From contig JAHHTI010000003.1 of NCBI GenBank assembly GCA_020024735.1, forward strand, positions 1 through 31,826: a stretch of DNA of 31,826 bases, read 5' to 3'. Below are positions 30,616-31,826 of the stretch, in pieces. Below the pieces are notes generated by a model, which was not told the origin of the DNA, did no database searches, and worked only from the letters and a program-made list of their open reading frames with translations. A program made the position numbers and the translations under genes. Positions within the stretch are counted from its first letter, which is position 1. The number at the start of each line of letters is the position of its first letter. The stretch comes from Mycoplasmataceae bacterium (GTDB lineage: Bacteria > Bacillota_I > Bacilli_A > Mycoplasmatales > Mycoplasmoidaceae).

Positions 30616-31826
30616 ATGGATAAAATATTACCTACCCTACAACCTTGAATTCAAACAACATTTAAGAATATGCATTTTAAAAGTTTGACTGCCATCCAAA
30701 AACAAGCTATTCCGATTTTATTAAAGGGAAAGAATTTAGTTGCCATTAGTGCAACAGGAAGTGGCAAGACTTTAGCTTTTTTAATGCCAGCATTAAATAC
30801 CATTGTGTTTAATGATGATATCCAAATCTTAATTATTAACCCCACTCGTGAACTAGCCCAACAAACAACCCAAGTATTAAATAGTTTTGTAAAGAATGCT
30901 CCAAATTTAAGAATTGTTGATATTGCCAAAGATAATGTCGATGATGCGATTAATAAAATTCAAAGTAAAAAACCACAAGTAGTGGTAGCAACACCAACGA
31001 AATTAAAACAGATTGCTACTACCCAACAAATTAACTTTCATCAGTTAAAGCATTGTATTATTGATGAAGCAGATATGTTGATGGATTTAGATTTTTGACA
31101 TGAAATCGAAGAATTCTTTGAAATTTATGATCATCCTCAATTAGTGAAATCCGCATGAAGTGCTACTTTACATGAACAACTTGCCATTAAATTAAAAAAG
31201 ATTTTTAAAGACACCCAAATCATCCAAATTGGTGAATCTATTTATCAAAATAAAAAAATTCATCATCATATCATTCAAACGAATGATAATTTCCAAACAT
31301 TAAATTCCTTAATTGCTAAGCATTTTTATTTATGTCTGATTTTTGCCAATACCAAAAAAGAAGTTGATGCTATTTATGATTTCTTGAATGAACAACAAGT
31401 AAATGTGATTAAATTACACGGTGATCTTTCTAAACGTGAAAGAGCCAAAAATTATAAAGATATTAAGAAACTTAAATACCAATTTATTGTTGCTAGTGAT
31501 TTAGCATCAAGAGGAATGGATATTGATGGGGTAAGTACAGTTATTTCATGAAACATTCCTAATACTTTAGATTGGTATATTCATCGTTCTGGAAGATGTG
31601 GTCGTGGTAAGTATACAGGTGATTCTTACATTATTCACGATGGGAGTAATTTTAAAGCCATTGATAAATTGATGCAAAAGCATATTGACTTTGATTTCTA
31701 TGTTCAAAAAGGTAAAAATATCATCCCTTTTAAACCTAAAGAAACTAACTATAAAAAACAACTATTTAATGAAGAAAAAATTAAGGCTGAAATTAATTTA
31801 ATTAGTAATAAAAATAGTCGTAAGGT
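30616..31826 (+). CDS. DEAD-box ATP-dependent RNA helicase (3' end beyond window)
   Basis: At least 403 residues, open at the window edge, with UGA Trp codons. Motifs in order: Q motif region with FKSLTAIQKQAIP (21-33), Walker A ATGSGKT (46-52), Ib PTRELA (76-81), DEAD at 150-153, SAT (182-184), then LKLHGDLSKRERAKN, DLASRGMDIDG and HRSGRCGRG (motif VI). The core is complete; the C-terminal tail after about residue 380 is Lys/Asn-rich. It unwinds RNA in ribosome assembly or mRNA decay. The short N-terminus and missing leader suggest translation starts at the 5' end. I chose the ATG at 30616 over the later Met 19 because the Q-motif region is fuller. Confidence 0.93.

Overview
The window is ordinary chromosome from a low-GC Mollicute (Mycoplasma sensu lato) that reads UGA as tryptophan. 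Most genes here stay open only if in-frame UGA is read through, with conserved Trp positions falling on UGA. UAA and UAG are the stops, coding is very dense, and several lipoproteins carry the typical lipobox followed by Cys-Ser-Ser. The proline-rich protein, the large repeat surface protein and the lipoprotein families would fit the pneumoniae/penetrans side of the group, but I cannot name a species from the sequence alone.

Layout. (1) 1-4630, minus strand: a translation/transcription operon nusA-ylxR-infB-rbfA, continuing into a three-TM membrane protein and the start of an aldehyde dehydrogenase cut by the window edge. The nusA leader has a promoter and, at the predicted mRNA 5' end, a hairpin with a GNRA loop and a U-rich tail. 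(2) 4685-5161: a small lipoprotein, divergent from (3) 5268-12008, plus strand: a 2246-residue surface protein built from about 16 divergent tandem units of 100-120 residues with a C-terminal membrane anchor. The AcpS gene overlaps its 3' end. (4) 12322-21938, minus strand: RNase J2-like protein, FtsK/SpoIIIE-like protein, a 1394-residue DUF4011-type helicase with a C-terminal Vsr-like nuclease domain, and a polytopic MATE-like membrane protein. The RNase J and FtsK relatives have both lost their catalytic motifs, although their order matches that in Bacillus. (5) 22176-26712, plus strand: ECF vitamin transporter module ecfA1-ecfA2-ecfT, truA and dut. EcfA2 and EcfT carry large insertions. (6) 26713-29332, minus strand: two lipoproteins, a DivIVA-domain protein and a PEBP-family protein as one operon. 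(7) 29401-30516, minus strand: RNase P RNA with its terminator, just downstream of a proline-rich, probably cytoskeletal, protein. (8) 30616 to the end, plus strand: a DEAD-box RNA helicase, predicted to be leaderless and cut by the window edge.

No mobile element, CRISPR array, tRNA or rRNA was found. No gene-free stretch exceeds 300 bases; the longest is 21939-22175 between rnj and ecfA1. The strongest candidates for something new are the pair of adjacent pseudo-enzymes (RNase J and FtsK), the helicase-nuclease next to them, the long repeat protein, the inserted ECF subunits, and the putative nusA attenuator.
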